A stretch of 64,000 bases of DNA from Siphonodentalium dalli (taxonomy: Eukaryota > Mollusca > Scaphopoda > Gadilida > Siphonodentaliidae): positions 257,587,863-257,651,862 of the forward strand of contig CP136064.1 in assembly GCA_032622095.1 (NCBI GenBank). The letters are read 5' to 3'. Under the pieces are notes generated by a model. That model made no database searches. It had not been told where the DNA came from and worked only from the letters and a program-made list of their open reading frames with translations. Shown here piece by piece: positions 25,291 through 35,500 of this stretch. The stretch's first letter is position 1. The number at the start of each line of letters is the position of its first letter. A program made the position numbers and the translations under genes.

Positions 25291-25299
25291 TAATTCCAT

Positions 25300-26424
25300 T
25301 AGGGTCCTGCGAATTGGAGATTTTGATCGAATCGAATTCTGGAAATCGAATCGAATATCGAATCGAATATCGAATCGAATCATCATATCTGTGTGTTGCA
25401 TTCTCAATTGGGCATATTTTGTCAACGATTAGACGATTTGTGAAACGTTCTATCAACTACATGCACGAAGTTCCATCATAACTAATGTGGCAATGAACTG
25501 TCGTTTGTAATACTATTAACTTCAAATGATAATTGTCGAGAAAAAAAGGCAGATTTAAAAAAAATGTCCATGCGGCCGTCACGACGATTAATATATAACC
25601 ACTAAACGGATTATCAGAACTAAAATCACGCAAAATTTGTACAGTTTGCATGTACATGCAAAATTTCAAATCGACATTCGGAATCACCCATTGTTATAAA
25701 CTTGAAGATGCAACAACAGTCGCAGGGTAGCCTGATTATGTAGTGTTGGATGCTTCTTGGACAGATGATTCCATAGATGGTTTATTGTCCCAGATGCCTG
25801 CGATTTATACACCAGGTTGCATTCATCTCACGTGTACATCCCTGCACTATACCTGCAGCTTTATCATGTTTAAAATAAACATGAATAACGACGGCATTTT
25901 GTCAAGTGTCAAAGAACGCTCAGAAATTTAAAGTAAACTTCAGAAGAAAACATCGCCAAAATGCACTTTTCGATGCCGGGAACACGTGTTGTTTAAATTC
26001 TCAGCTATACTACATAATGCAGATCTGAGACGGATAGACGGCGGATAACGCTAGCGGTTGCTCAGTCTCATAGCTATTATTATTCACGCGCGTTGTCGGT
26101 CCATCGGTGATCTCCGAGCTTTTGGCTACCATGTTCAAAGCTAGAATTCAAGCGTATTTAGTAGTCCTATAGTGGCTAATTGCTGGCTATACTTATATCT
26201 AATATATATAATCGCGATGTATAATAAGAATTATAAGGTGCATATATAAATCATTTTCTGTAATTAAATGGCACAAAAACAGCTAAGATCGATGTCCGTA
26301 AACAGCCTACTTTTCCACCAGTGTATATTCGAAATTTCCAGTTGGCAATTTCGACTCGAATTCGAATCGAATTTGACTTTCGAATCGAATCTCGAATCGA
26401 ATATCGAATATTCGCAGGACCCTA
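25300..26424. mobile_element. 1125-bp non-autonomous hAT-type element
   Basis: The termini are TAGGGTCCTGCGAATTGG and TATTCGCAGGACCCTA, flanked by a perfect 8-bp target duplication AATTCCAT (25292-25299 and 26425-26432). Subterminal regions are rich in ATTCGATTCGAT-type repeats on both sides in opposite orientation (25328-25380, 26344-26410). No transposase frame was found, with the longest internal frames under 90 codons. An 8-bp duplication plus T/CAGGG ends is the hAT signature. Confidence 0.85.
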
Positions 26425-26555
26425 AATTCCATAGTGATAGAGCACTAAAAATGTCATGTTCCATGAGGCAAGATCAATTTATGAGAAAAAATATAACACA
26501 TCAGATGTATTTTATAAATTAGTAAGGAGTTAGATAACATAGGATAATTTTTAAG

Positions 26556-26768
26556 TCAATATACTATGGATTTTCCAATTCAGTTTAAAGTGTACATCAG
26601 AATGGTCTATTATTGGTTTGCAGAGATGTTCAGGTAAAATAAGCAGAGACAGACAAAATAACATTACAGAAAGAGTTCTATTTATTGAGGAAAATATTTA
26701 GATAATAAGTTTAAAAAAATGACCTATGGTTGTTACTACTCATCAATGATGCTTTAGTATAGAAAGGG
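26556..26768. mobile_element. PB4 piggyBac-type MITE
   Basis: The left side ATACTATGGATTTTCCAATTC and right side CTTTAGTATAGAAAGGG are related inverted ends, and TTAA follows at 26769-26772. It contains AATGGTCTATTATTGGTTTG and ATTTAGATAATAAGTTT landmarks shared with copies at 51041, 57626 and 58920. Confidence 0.7.
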
Positions 26769-26772
26769 TTAA

Positions 26773-27776
26773 TAAGATCCAACCATCCATGCCTGAGATA
26801 TCAGTCAGGACAGAAAAAAAAATATCAAATTAATGGCACTGGACAACAATATTCTCTTGCCAATATATTTGCCAAATTAAATTATTTTTTGCCAAATTCG
26901 AAAAGAATGTGTGAAAATTCTCATTTGAAGATAAACTGCATTATAGACACAAAATAAATGCTTTCGACAAGTTAACATTATTAATATATATCAAAGTAGC
27001 AATATTGCAAGTCTGTCATAAAAGCATACATATTATTTTGACTATCGCTTTTGCAGACAATGAGCACCTAATTAATCCGTTGCTACTAACATTTGACTGA
27101 TAAACCTATCGTCTTATAATCATTGGTCATAAAACACCGACAATCATAGATAAGTGGAATACAATTTCACCATTATTATTCATTGTTATAATATGACTGC
27201 ACACATGACTTTCATGATCTGATCAGACAGGATTTACTGAAAAACAGTTTTATCATTTATACATTACATTTTTCTATTTCATGCAAGGTGACATACATAG
27301 GTTTTCTTGAGAAATGAATAGCCGGTTATCAACAAGTTACTAATACCAGTATCAATACAAACTTTACAGAACATCACTTTTTTCTGACTCTCATGTTTTA
27401 ACCATTTGCAGTTGATTAACAAACCATACATCTTGGACGTCAGGTATGTGAATTGTGTAGGTTAGTTAGTGAATTTCAAGGGTGCTTAAACAAATTTTTT
27501 TTTAAACAATTTGTCAAATGAATTTTTTTTTGGCCAAATTATTTTTTACCTTTGGCATGTGGCAAACTGAATACTGATAGAGAATCCAAATTTTCAGATG
27601 AAGTGAAAATTATAACCCTAGAATAGAAAATGTGAATGTCATTTGTCTCTATTCTCATTAGAATCTAAGGAACACATGGCTGAGACATCTGCAGCCGGAC
27701 ATATACCATTTTTATCTGTTTGCTTTGTCAACAAAAAAACAGTTTGTGCTCAACTTGATGAACTTGCTGTCTTCAA
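26773..27776. other. AT-rich sequence with TTTTTGCCAAAT fragments
   Basis: No gene was found. Short stretches at 26865-26905 and 27510-27570 resemble the TTTTTGCCAAAT repeats of the hAT-type element at 36738-37657, suggesting decayed relatives. Confidence 0.45.
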
Positions 27777-27937
27777 ATAAGGATTAACTGTCATGTGGAC
27801 TGTTTTTATGGAGATGTAACGGTGAGGTAAGTGGACACAATTTGTGTAAAACCCGAAGGGTTTTACATACAAGTTATGTCCACTTACCTCACCGTTACAT
27901 CTCCATAAAAATAGTCCACATGACAGTTAATCCTTAT
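27777..27937. mobile_element. 161-bp foldback element
   Basis: Two arms of about 60 bases are inverted: ATAAGGATTAACTGTCATGT at the left and its complement ending at 27937, continuing through ATGGAGATGTAACGGTGAGG. The centre is AAAACCCGAAGGGTTTTA. Only one or two arm mismatches are seen, so it is young or well maintained. The superfamily is unknown and no second copy occurs in the window. Confidence 0.8.
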
Positions 27938-28335
27938 ATTTATATACATTTAGCGAAAAAGCCACTTTTGTAAATATATTTAAATCGAAAAGTGTATCGT
28001 GACAAGATCAGCCCAAAATACCCAATAGCACCCTTGGCAAAAGTTAATAGGAACAATTTCTCTTCATGTTGAAACCCGATGATTTTATTAAGTCAATCCT
28101 GCGCGAGTCAAAATGCACCCAAAGCATTACGCGTTCGTCTTTCCAAACCTAATGACGTATCGATGGTGTTATTAGCTTGGTGTTATGAGGCGTTGTGCAT
28201 TCACCGAGAAATAACTGCAACTAGCCACGTGGGCGCCGACCAATCAGAATGCTGGATTTAGTGATGACAACACTTAGTGTGTAAATATAACATGATAAGC
28301 TAATGCTGCAAAAACCAATATACATGTATTCTTAA

Positions 28336-28579
28336 TCCTTTCATGACTGCACAGCTTCCTGAAATTTTGCAAAAACCCTATATATTTGAGTCTCCCATAG
28401 GGAGCCTCGCATATATAAGATAAAACATTGACCTAATAATATTACCTTGACTTTGTAAGTCACTGCATTCTCATATATATATATGCAAGCCTCCATATTG
28501 GAGATTCACATTTATCTAACAGAATGCACTGGCACAGGATCTTTAATGCTGCACCATCGCAGCTCCCATCATGAAAGGG
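28336..28579. mobile_element. PB1 piggyBac-type MITE (reverse orientation)
   Basis: TTAA occurs at 28332-28335 and 28580-28583. The ends are TCCTTTCATGACTGC and CCCATCATGAAAGGG. Two internal hairpins carry CTCCC/GGGAG and CTCCA/TGGAG as loop-proximal stems. Confidence 0.85.
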
Positions 28580-28583
28580 TTAA

Positions 28584-28934
28584 TAATGTGGCAAAGTCAA
28601 TCTGTATTTCAGTGACTTATATTAAACTAAATCAAACATAGTTAAATATTAAAATAAAATATTACGAAATGGAATGCGATTAATTCACAAAAGCAATAAC
28701 CCCAAAAATCATTATTACCAATTAGGCCATGCAAAGCCTTTTCCCGTTTCTCAGGCCCATGTACATGGTCACGAAACTGTCTGAAATTTTTTTAATTCAC
28801 TTTTAATATATGTGGAGGAAACTTTCAATTGTGAAACGTTTTTTTCTATACAAATATATGAGGAAGGGAAATAAACAGACCTGTTTCCAAGTTAAAATTT
28901 TCAATTAATTACTGTAATTGGTAACTATTTTAAG
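28584..28934. other. Unassigned AT-rich sequence
   Basis: Nothing recognisable was seen between two PB1 elements. Confidence 0.5.
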
Positions 28935-29181
28935 CATGACGGGAGCTGAGCTGGTGCAGCATTAAAGATCCTGAGCCAGTGCATTCTCTTATATATGAGA
29001 GTCTCCCATAAGGAGCTTTGCATATATAAGAGAATGCACTGACTTATACAAGGTCAGGGTAAATATTAGGCCAATGTATTCTCTTATATATGCGAGACTC
29101 CCTATGGGAGACTCTCATACATAAGAGAATGCATTGGCATAGGATGTTCGCAAAATTTCAGGAAGCTCCAACAATGGAAGG
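28935..29181. mobile_element. PB1 piggyBac-type MITE
   Basis: The right end GGAAG is followed by TTAA. The left terminus has lost its CCCTTTC but retains CATGACGGGAGCTGAGCTGG. Two full hairpins are present at about 28978-29042 and 29073-29137, separated by the GGTCAGGGTAAATATTAGGC spacer. Confidence 0.8.
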
Positions 29182-29189
29182 TTAAAATG

Positions 29190-29797
29190 TAATGAAAGGC
29201 AGCTGCAATCTCAGTAGATAACGTGTGATTTTGGACGAAATAAATCACAAAGAATCTATCAATCGACTGTTCACGGACATCTGTTGGGGAAATATTGAAC
29301 ACGGGCAACTGAAATTAGACCCGGAGCTACCAATGCGGAGGTGGAATGCTTCACTGGCATGTGCTCCAGAACTAAACTAAAGGTGTGACTGTCCCAATTG
29401 GAGTAAGGATCCCCCGTGTTTTTAAAACACTAAGATGTTTCACATGTCAGTAAACATTAAGTTAAAATAATAGAATAACAGATTCCCATTGCAGGTGCAC
29501 AATTAATCAAAAATGACTGAGAAAAACTCCAGACAAAGCTTGTCGATGGACGGTGGATGGATGGACGACCCTGCATTCCAGATTGTAGCAAGGATAAAAT
29601 GGCAAAGTAGTCGGAGGGTTTTTCATGTCAATCAGTTATAAAAATATAGGTGACCATGTATTCAGCAGACATATGATCTGGTGACAGGTTAGATATCAAC
29701 AGTAAAATACTTACAGTTAACTTAGGATATAGTTAAAATGAGAGATCGTCTTCACCGCAAATAATTGGTAAAACATTATTACTGAGATAAAATGAAA
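29190..29797. other. Unassigned sequence with a pearl-like tail remnant
   Basis: No gene was found. At 29514-29575, GAGAAAAACTCCAGACAAAG followed by GGACGGTGGATGGATGGACG matches the end of the core plus microsatellite of the element at 29798-30200, without its final hairpin. Confidence 0.5.
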
Positions 29798-30200
29798 ATA
29801 AGTCAAGAAGGCCAATAACTCCACCAAAATAAGTCTGACCAACATTAAAATCCCATGTGCACAGGTTTCCATGGTGGTTAAAGTCTGTGAAAAGTTTAAC
29901 AAAAACAAATTCATAAACATCTGAGAAAAACTACGACAAAATTGTGTCGACGATTGAAAATATTCTAAGTCAAGAAGGCCAATAACTCTGCGAAAATAAT
30001 CTGACCAACATTAAAATCGCAGGAGCACAGGTACCCATGGTGGTTGATGTCTGTGCCAAGTTTCACGGAAATTGATTACAAAACAATTGTGAAAAACTCC
30101 GGACATATTTGTGTCCATGGACCGACGAACAACGGATGGACGGTTAAGCTGATTCCAGTATACCCCCCCCCCTTTGTTGCGGGGGGGGGGGGGTATAAAA
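29798..30200 (+). mobile_element. Pearl-like element with 170-bp core and C/G-run 3' hairpin
   Basis: Two core units share AAGTCAAGAAGGCCAATAAC at about 29798 and 29968. A GACGAAC/ACGGATGGACGG stretch follows at 30121-30143. The 3' hairpin is TATA plus ten C, a short loop, then thirteen G plus TATA (30159-30197). Confidence 0.7.
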
Positions 30201-30834
30201 ATAATATACAAATCATGTGCATATGCTTTTCAATATGTTTTTGGTCAGAAATTCAAAATTGACTTTGCATGGCCGTACAAAATAATCTATGAACACAATT
30301 GAGAGAGAAGTTGAGCAAGCAGCAAAGTATTACCTAGATCTAATAGAGTTAAGTCCCTGTTTCTCTGTCAAAATTCCTCAATGGCAAGCCTGAAAATAGT
30401 GTGCCTGTCACAAAAACAATTTACATTTGGAAGATAATGCTGAGCCAGTGTGAGGCTTTCTACCTTGCTGGATTTGTAAAAGTTCACAGAAATTGAGAAT
30501 CACAAACAACCTCACTGTACTATATAATGTTGTGGAAGTTGCTGTATGCAAGCCATGTAAATAATGTCATGTGACTCTCTTAATAAATACCGGTAGGTTC
30601 AGACGACAAACATCCATATACCAAATTTCTTTATATAGAGAGTAATCAATTGGTTTTGATGATTACATGACATAATTCATGTGGAGAAAGTCTGGCGAGG
30701 CCCAACTACCCAAGTGAATCGTGTCACGAAATCATCAAAACCGATTGATTATTCTGTTTATCACACATTTTTCCAACGTTAAAATTGTTGCCGGATTTCT
30801 AAAAGTTCGTAAAATTTGACTGAGAATCATGAAC
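30201..30834. other. Downstream flank of SLC12A9 with an imperfect foldback
   Basis: No gene was found. At about 30646-30757, AATCAATTGGTTTTGATGAT and ATCATCAAAACCGATTGATT form inverted arms around an unrelated centre, probably an old foldback element. Confidence 0.5.
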
Positions 30835-30838
30835 TTAA

Positions 30839-31232
30839 CCCTTTACCCAACAGAAGGGCCCTGTGCCAATGCATTCTCTTATATATGCGAGTCGACCATA
30901 GGTCGCCTCGCATATATAAGAGAATGCATTGGCTTAACACATATTAAAAATGATAAAATTGTTAAAGAATGTAAGAAAAAATGGTAAAAAGTGTTAAAAA
31001 AAGATTTTTTTTAGGCCAATGCATTCTCTTATATATGTGAGGCGACCTATGGTCGACTCGCATATATAAGAGAATGCATTGGCACAGGGCATAACTGTAA
31101 CCATCACAATGTGGTCAATGAGCCGGTTCCAATGATATCCATATTTGTATGGTTTTATTGAGACAAACCCAAGATATTTTAGGCTGTTGAAGCTTTATTT
31201 GGCCGGTTTTGGCCGGTTTGTTGGGTAAAGGG
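30839..31232. mobile_element. PB3 piggyBac-type MITE in the SLC12A9 3' UTR/flank
   Basis: TTAA lies at 30835-30838 and 31233-31236. The ends are CCCTTTACCCAACA and TGTTGGGTAAAGGG, a perfect 14-bp inverted repeat. It contains two ~68-bp hairpins (about 30868-30932 and 31017-31082) that are inverted copies of each other, and a right-hand unique part with GGAGCCGGTT/TTTGGCCGGTTTTGGCC. On the minus strand it starts 15 bases after the SLC12A9 stop codon. Confidence 0.9.
31194..31199 (-). promoter_or_regulatory. Candidate poly(A) signal of SLC12A9 inside a MITE
   Basis: AATAAA on the minus strand lies 53 bases after the stop codon (31252), within the PB3 MITE. A second AATAAA is at 31154-31159. 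These are the first canonical signals after the stop. Usage is inferred from position only. Confidence 0.4.
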
Positions 31233-31251
31233 TTAACTCTTCTAATACGCC

Positions 31252-32590
31252 TTACAATGTTGTGGATGTTACTGGATGCAAGCCATGTACCAATACAGTC
31301 GGTGGTAAACCTTTAGTAAGTAAGTCAAGCTTCTTTATATAGTCACCTGAAGCCACACCGCTAATAGGCTTCGGTAAGTACAGAAACGAGACTGCTGTTT
31401 GGCCGGAGTGACCTAGAATCAACTGATTTATAGAATATATGTACTCGTCCGTCATATCCTGGTAGTCCTGCATCTGTATCGATTCCTCCGTGGACTCGGT
31501 AAACGAGGTCATTAGTGACTCCGAAACAAGATGCTGCATGCTAACTATCTCAATTTTCGCTAAAATTCGTAACTGTCGAAGAAATTCCGATAACTTTGTC
31601 TCCGTGGCATGAATGTCTTCTGCTTTTGATATACACAGAAACACTCTTAAAATTGTATTAGATTTCCAGCCGCTCACCATATTAATAATACAGGCAAGCT
31701 GTAGCATAAATAAACAGTTATTGTCAAAATAAATGGACGTCTCTGGACGGAAGAAATTTGTTGGCCATACGTCGATGTAGTAGGGCATTTTTGCCTGCAG
31801 TATCCCTGCTTTATCCAACTGGTTGAAATGCTGACATATACAGACGTTCTTCTTTAGCTTCAGCGTATCTTTAATCATGTTGACATATTCATCGATGTCA
31901 ACAGTTTTGTCAAATTCTCCACGAACTTTTGGCCAATGGGACTCAACCTTGTCATAGCTCGATGTTTCTATAGCTCCGAAGAACTTCTTGTTTTTCGTTT
32001 TTGTTTTGACTAGAGAATCGGACGGTAGTTTGCTGTCATAGAAACCGAAGCATACAGTGTTAACCTTCATTCCACCAAGGCCAGATATTCTTATCAAATG
32101 ATGCAGACCATTTCTTACAGTGTCAGCAAGAGTTACTTCAGTGAACGCTTTCACTTTTAGATGGTCGACTAAACTAGCCCAAAAGTTATTCTCCTCGATA
32201 ACTGGATCGGTTTCGTAGTTACTCAAGTCACCCAACTTCACGTGCCCCAGTACAAATAAACCACTCTTCTTGATGTCGTTGATGAACTCGATGAGTTCGC
32301 AGCATTGTCGTGGGTGAGCAACCATGAGAAGTATTTGAGGTCGCCAGTATTTAACGTGGGATTTCCGTGCATCAAGCATTAGCAGGTATTTTCGCACCTG
32401 GTGGAAGATGAGGGCTTGACTGATAGAGCCCCAGGTCGATGGAAGCGATCGGAAGTGGAGCACCATTGTAAGGATAAGAAGGAAGATAACAGCTACTGAC
32501 GTGTAGATGGCGCTGATCAGGAAACACATGACTATACAGCCAACCAGAGCCAGCATACAGGTGTGCCAAGTGAAGTACTTGAATGTTGGT
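31252..32590 (-). CDS. SLC12A9: SLC12A9 last exon (helices 11-12 and C-terminal domain)
   Basis: The acceptor is CTATTCCAG and the stop is TAA at 31252-31254. The 1339 bases encode 445 residues. These begin [10 protein letters not shown], then two hydrophobic helices ([25 protein letters not shown]), then a cytoplasmic domain of about 390 residues with [61 protein letters not shown] and a final [13 protein letters not shown]. The domain is uninterrupted, as in vertebrate SLC12A9. An in-frame ATG exists upstream of the acceptor, but the splice junction with exon 37732-37856 (NF-R-PTF) makes it intronic. Confidence 0.96.
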
Positions 32591-35500
32591 CTGGAATAGA
32601 ATGGTAAAATTTTACAAATAGGAGCCTTCAACCCTTCCTGTACAAAATACTCATTGATGAGTAGTACTAAATACTCATTGACGAGTAGTACTAAATACTC
32701 ACTGATGAGTAGACTAAATACTCACTGATGAGTAGTACTAAATACTCATTGACGAGTAGTACTAAATACTCACTGACGAGTAGTACTTAATACTCACTGA
32801 TGAGTAGTACTAAATACTCATTGACGAGTAGTACTAAATACTCACTGACGAGTAGTACTTAATACTCACTGATGAGTAGTACTAAATACTCATTGACGAG
32901 TAGTACTAAATACTCATTGACAAGTAGTACTAAATACTCATTGATGAGTGGTACTAAATACTCATTGACGAATAGTACTAAATACTCATTGACGAGTAGT
33001 ACTAAATACTCATTGACGAGTAGTTTCCTTATGAAATTTTCAGATAATAAGGCAAATAAAAGGTCGCAGACCACATGTCCCCCGACTCGAGTGGTAAACT
33101 TCATGATTGGATTTGTTAGAAGGATACTATTTGCAACAATGTTATACAGTATATAGATGTTGCAAACCACCAACATGTTAGGAACAATATACCAGAGTTT
33201 GTTTAAAATCTCTACATTTAAAACTGTAGGAGGAGTTGATTACACCATGAAGGTACCCAATCTCATCCAAAAGGCAAAAATGTTCCAAATTTTCTAAGTC
33301 GAAAACCCCCCAAAAATATGGAAAATACGATATTTTTGATTAGCTATATAGATGTTGCAAATCACCAACATGTTAGGAACAATATCCCAGAGTTTAAAAT
33401 CTCTACATTTAAAACTGTAGGAGGAGTTGATTACACCTTGAAGGTACCCAATCTCATCCAAAAGGCAAAAATGTTCCAAATTTTCTAAGTCAAAAACCCC
33501 CCAAAAATATGGAAAAAATGATATTTTTGATTAGCTATATAGATGTTGCAAATCACCAACATGTTAGGAACAATATCCCAGAGTTTCAAATCTCTACGTT
33601 TAAAACTGTAGGAGGAGTTGATTACACCATGAAGGTACCCAATCTCGGATGCACGGACAGACGCACGGATGGACGCACGGACGGATGGACGAGGGTCATT
33701 TCTATAGTCCTCCGACGGAAACGTCAGGGGACAAAAAAATGGCCTGCATTGGACCATTTTATTCCGTTTTTGGATTCTCAAGTAGTTGTAAACCGGTAAC
33801 ATGAAAATAGTAAACTGTCACATGGAAATTAGTTATATTTCAATATCGAATAGGAGCTAAATACAATGTTGTATGTGTGGGTATTCAACAAAAGACCATA
33901 GGTAACGATAACTATCAGGTATATTGTCACCACAGGCTGTCCCAAATTTATTGGTCAAATGTGTTGATATATTTCACTAAAAGTAACAGCAAGAAGTTAA
34001 ATATTGAATAAATCGTCCAACAACCTGACCTTGGTGACCTTTACATATTAAGTAAGTAACTCTGAGTTTTACCCCTTGCTATGCTATTATGATCGAAGAT
34101 TATAAAAACCGGAGCAGTTTGACAAGCAGTTTACGTGTATATGGCCATGTTTATGATGGTTATTTGAAGTTTTATTGTCTATCATCCATAGCGGTACATA
34201 TACAGTCTCTAATTAGTCAGCGGAATATGTGAATCAAGACTTTCTATGATAGTTTGGAAGATCAGTTTATCTTTTCGTTTCGACTGTATTTACGTTCCGT
34301 ATTTTTATATGAATCAGGTATGTAGTTCTGCGTTCTTCGTGCCGATATTAAAAATATTAATATCAATATATATATCATGTACGGGTAGTCATAATTTGTC
34401 ATTCTTTATATAGGTTTAATTAGTTTATATCAATTACAAAGTTCTCCCTACATTTTCTGGACCTGGGAAAGTATAATAACCCATGCTTACAATGGGCAGA
34501 ACAAAATTGAAAAAATAAAAATAAAACTAAATGGATTCTCCCAGTCAGTTAAAAAGTGTACATTGGAATGGTCTATTATTGATTTGCAGGTATGTACAGG
34601 TAGTTAATATAAGCAGATAAGTATAAACACAGAAAGAGTCCTATTTTTTTAGGTAAATAGATACTGGAGGTCTGGACTCCTGAATACATATTTAAAAATA
34701 ATTAAATGTCTGTTTTTTACAGGAAATTAAACAGAACAAGAGCTACGCTGGGCGTGCAATATATGCCCTCTCTTGGGTCGGCAGAAACTGGTAAAAAAGG
34801 GGCATAACTCTGGTAAAAATTGGCGGACGGAACTCAAATTTGAACTTGACCTGTGTTTTGGTGGGAGAAAGTAATATACCAAATTATCATTGAATCCGAT
34901 AAGCTCTAGTAAAGTTATCATCCGGACAACAAATTTCAGGGATTTTCTAAGTCAAATTACGTCAAATAAGGGGCATAACTATGGTGAAAATTGGCGGACG
35001 GAACCCAAATTCGAACTTGAGCTGTCTTTTCTACTAATAAAACAACATACCAAATTTGATTGAAATCGGTTCACTCTAACTAAAGTTATCATCCGGACAA
35101 CAAATTTCAGGGATTTTCTAAGTCAAATTACGTAAAAAAAGGGGCCATAACTCTCGCAAAAATTATCGGATTAAAACGAAATTCGGACTTGAGCTGTATT
35201 TCGATATATGTAATCCACAAAAAACGGGTTTTGCGTATAAACATTCCAAAATCGAGTTATCATCCGGAAACCAAAAAACATAAGAAAAACTGAATTTTCT
35301 GAGTCGAAAAAGGGGCATAACTCTGCCAAAAATGGTCGGACAGAACCCAAGTTCGAACTTGACCTGTGTTTTGGTGGGAGAAAGTAATATGGATTCATTC
35401 CGATAAACTATACTAAAGTTATCATCCAGACAACAAATTTCAAGGATTTTCTAAGTCAAAAAACATTAAATAAGGGGCATAACTCCGGTGAAAATTGGCG

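Noticed and set aside
32590-32631. Last-exon frame starting at the ATG near 32631 as an independent 459-residue gene
   Set aside because: A strong acceptor (CTATTCCAG) and the exact continuation of the preceding exon's split Arg codon show that these bases are intronic.
32859-33176. Repetitive protein (NEYLVLLV repeats)
   Set aside because: The frame is open on both strands only because the satellite unit is 24 bp, a multiple of three; it is non-coding.
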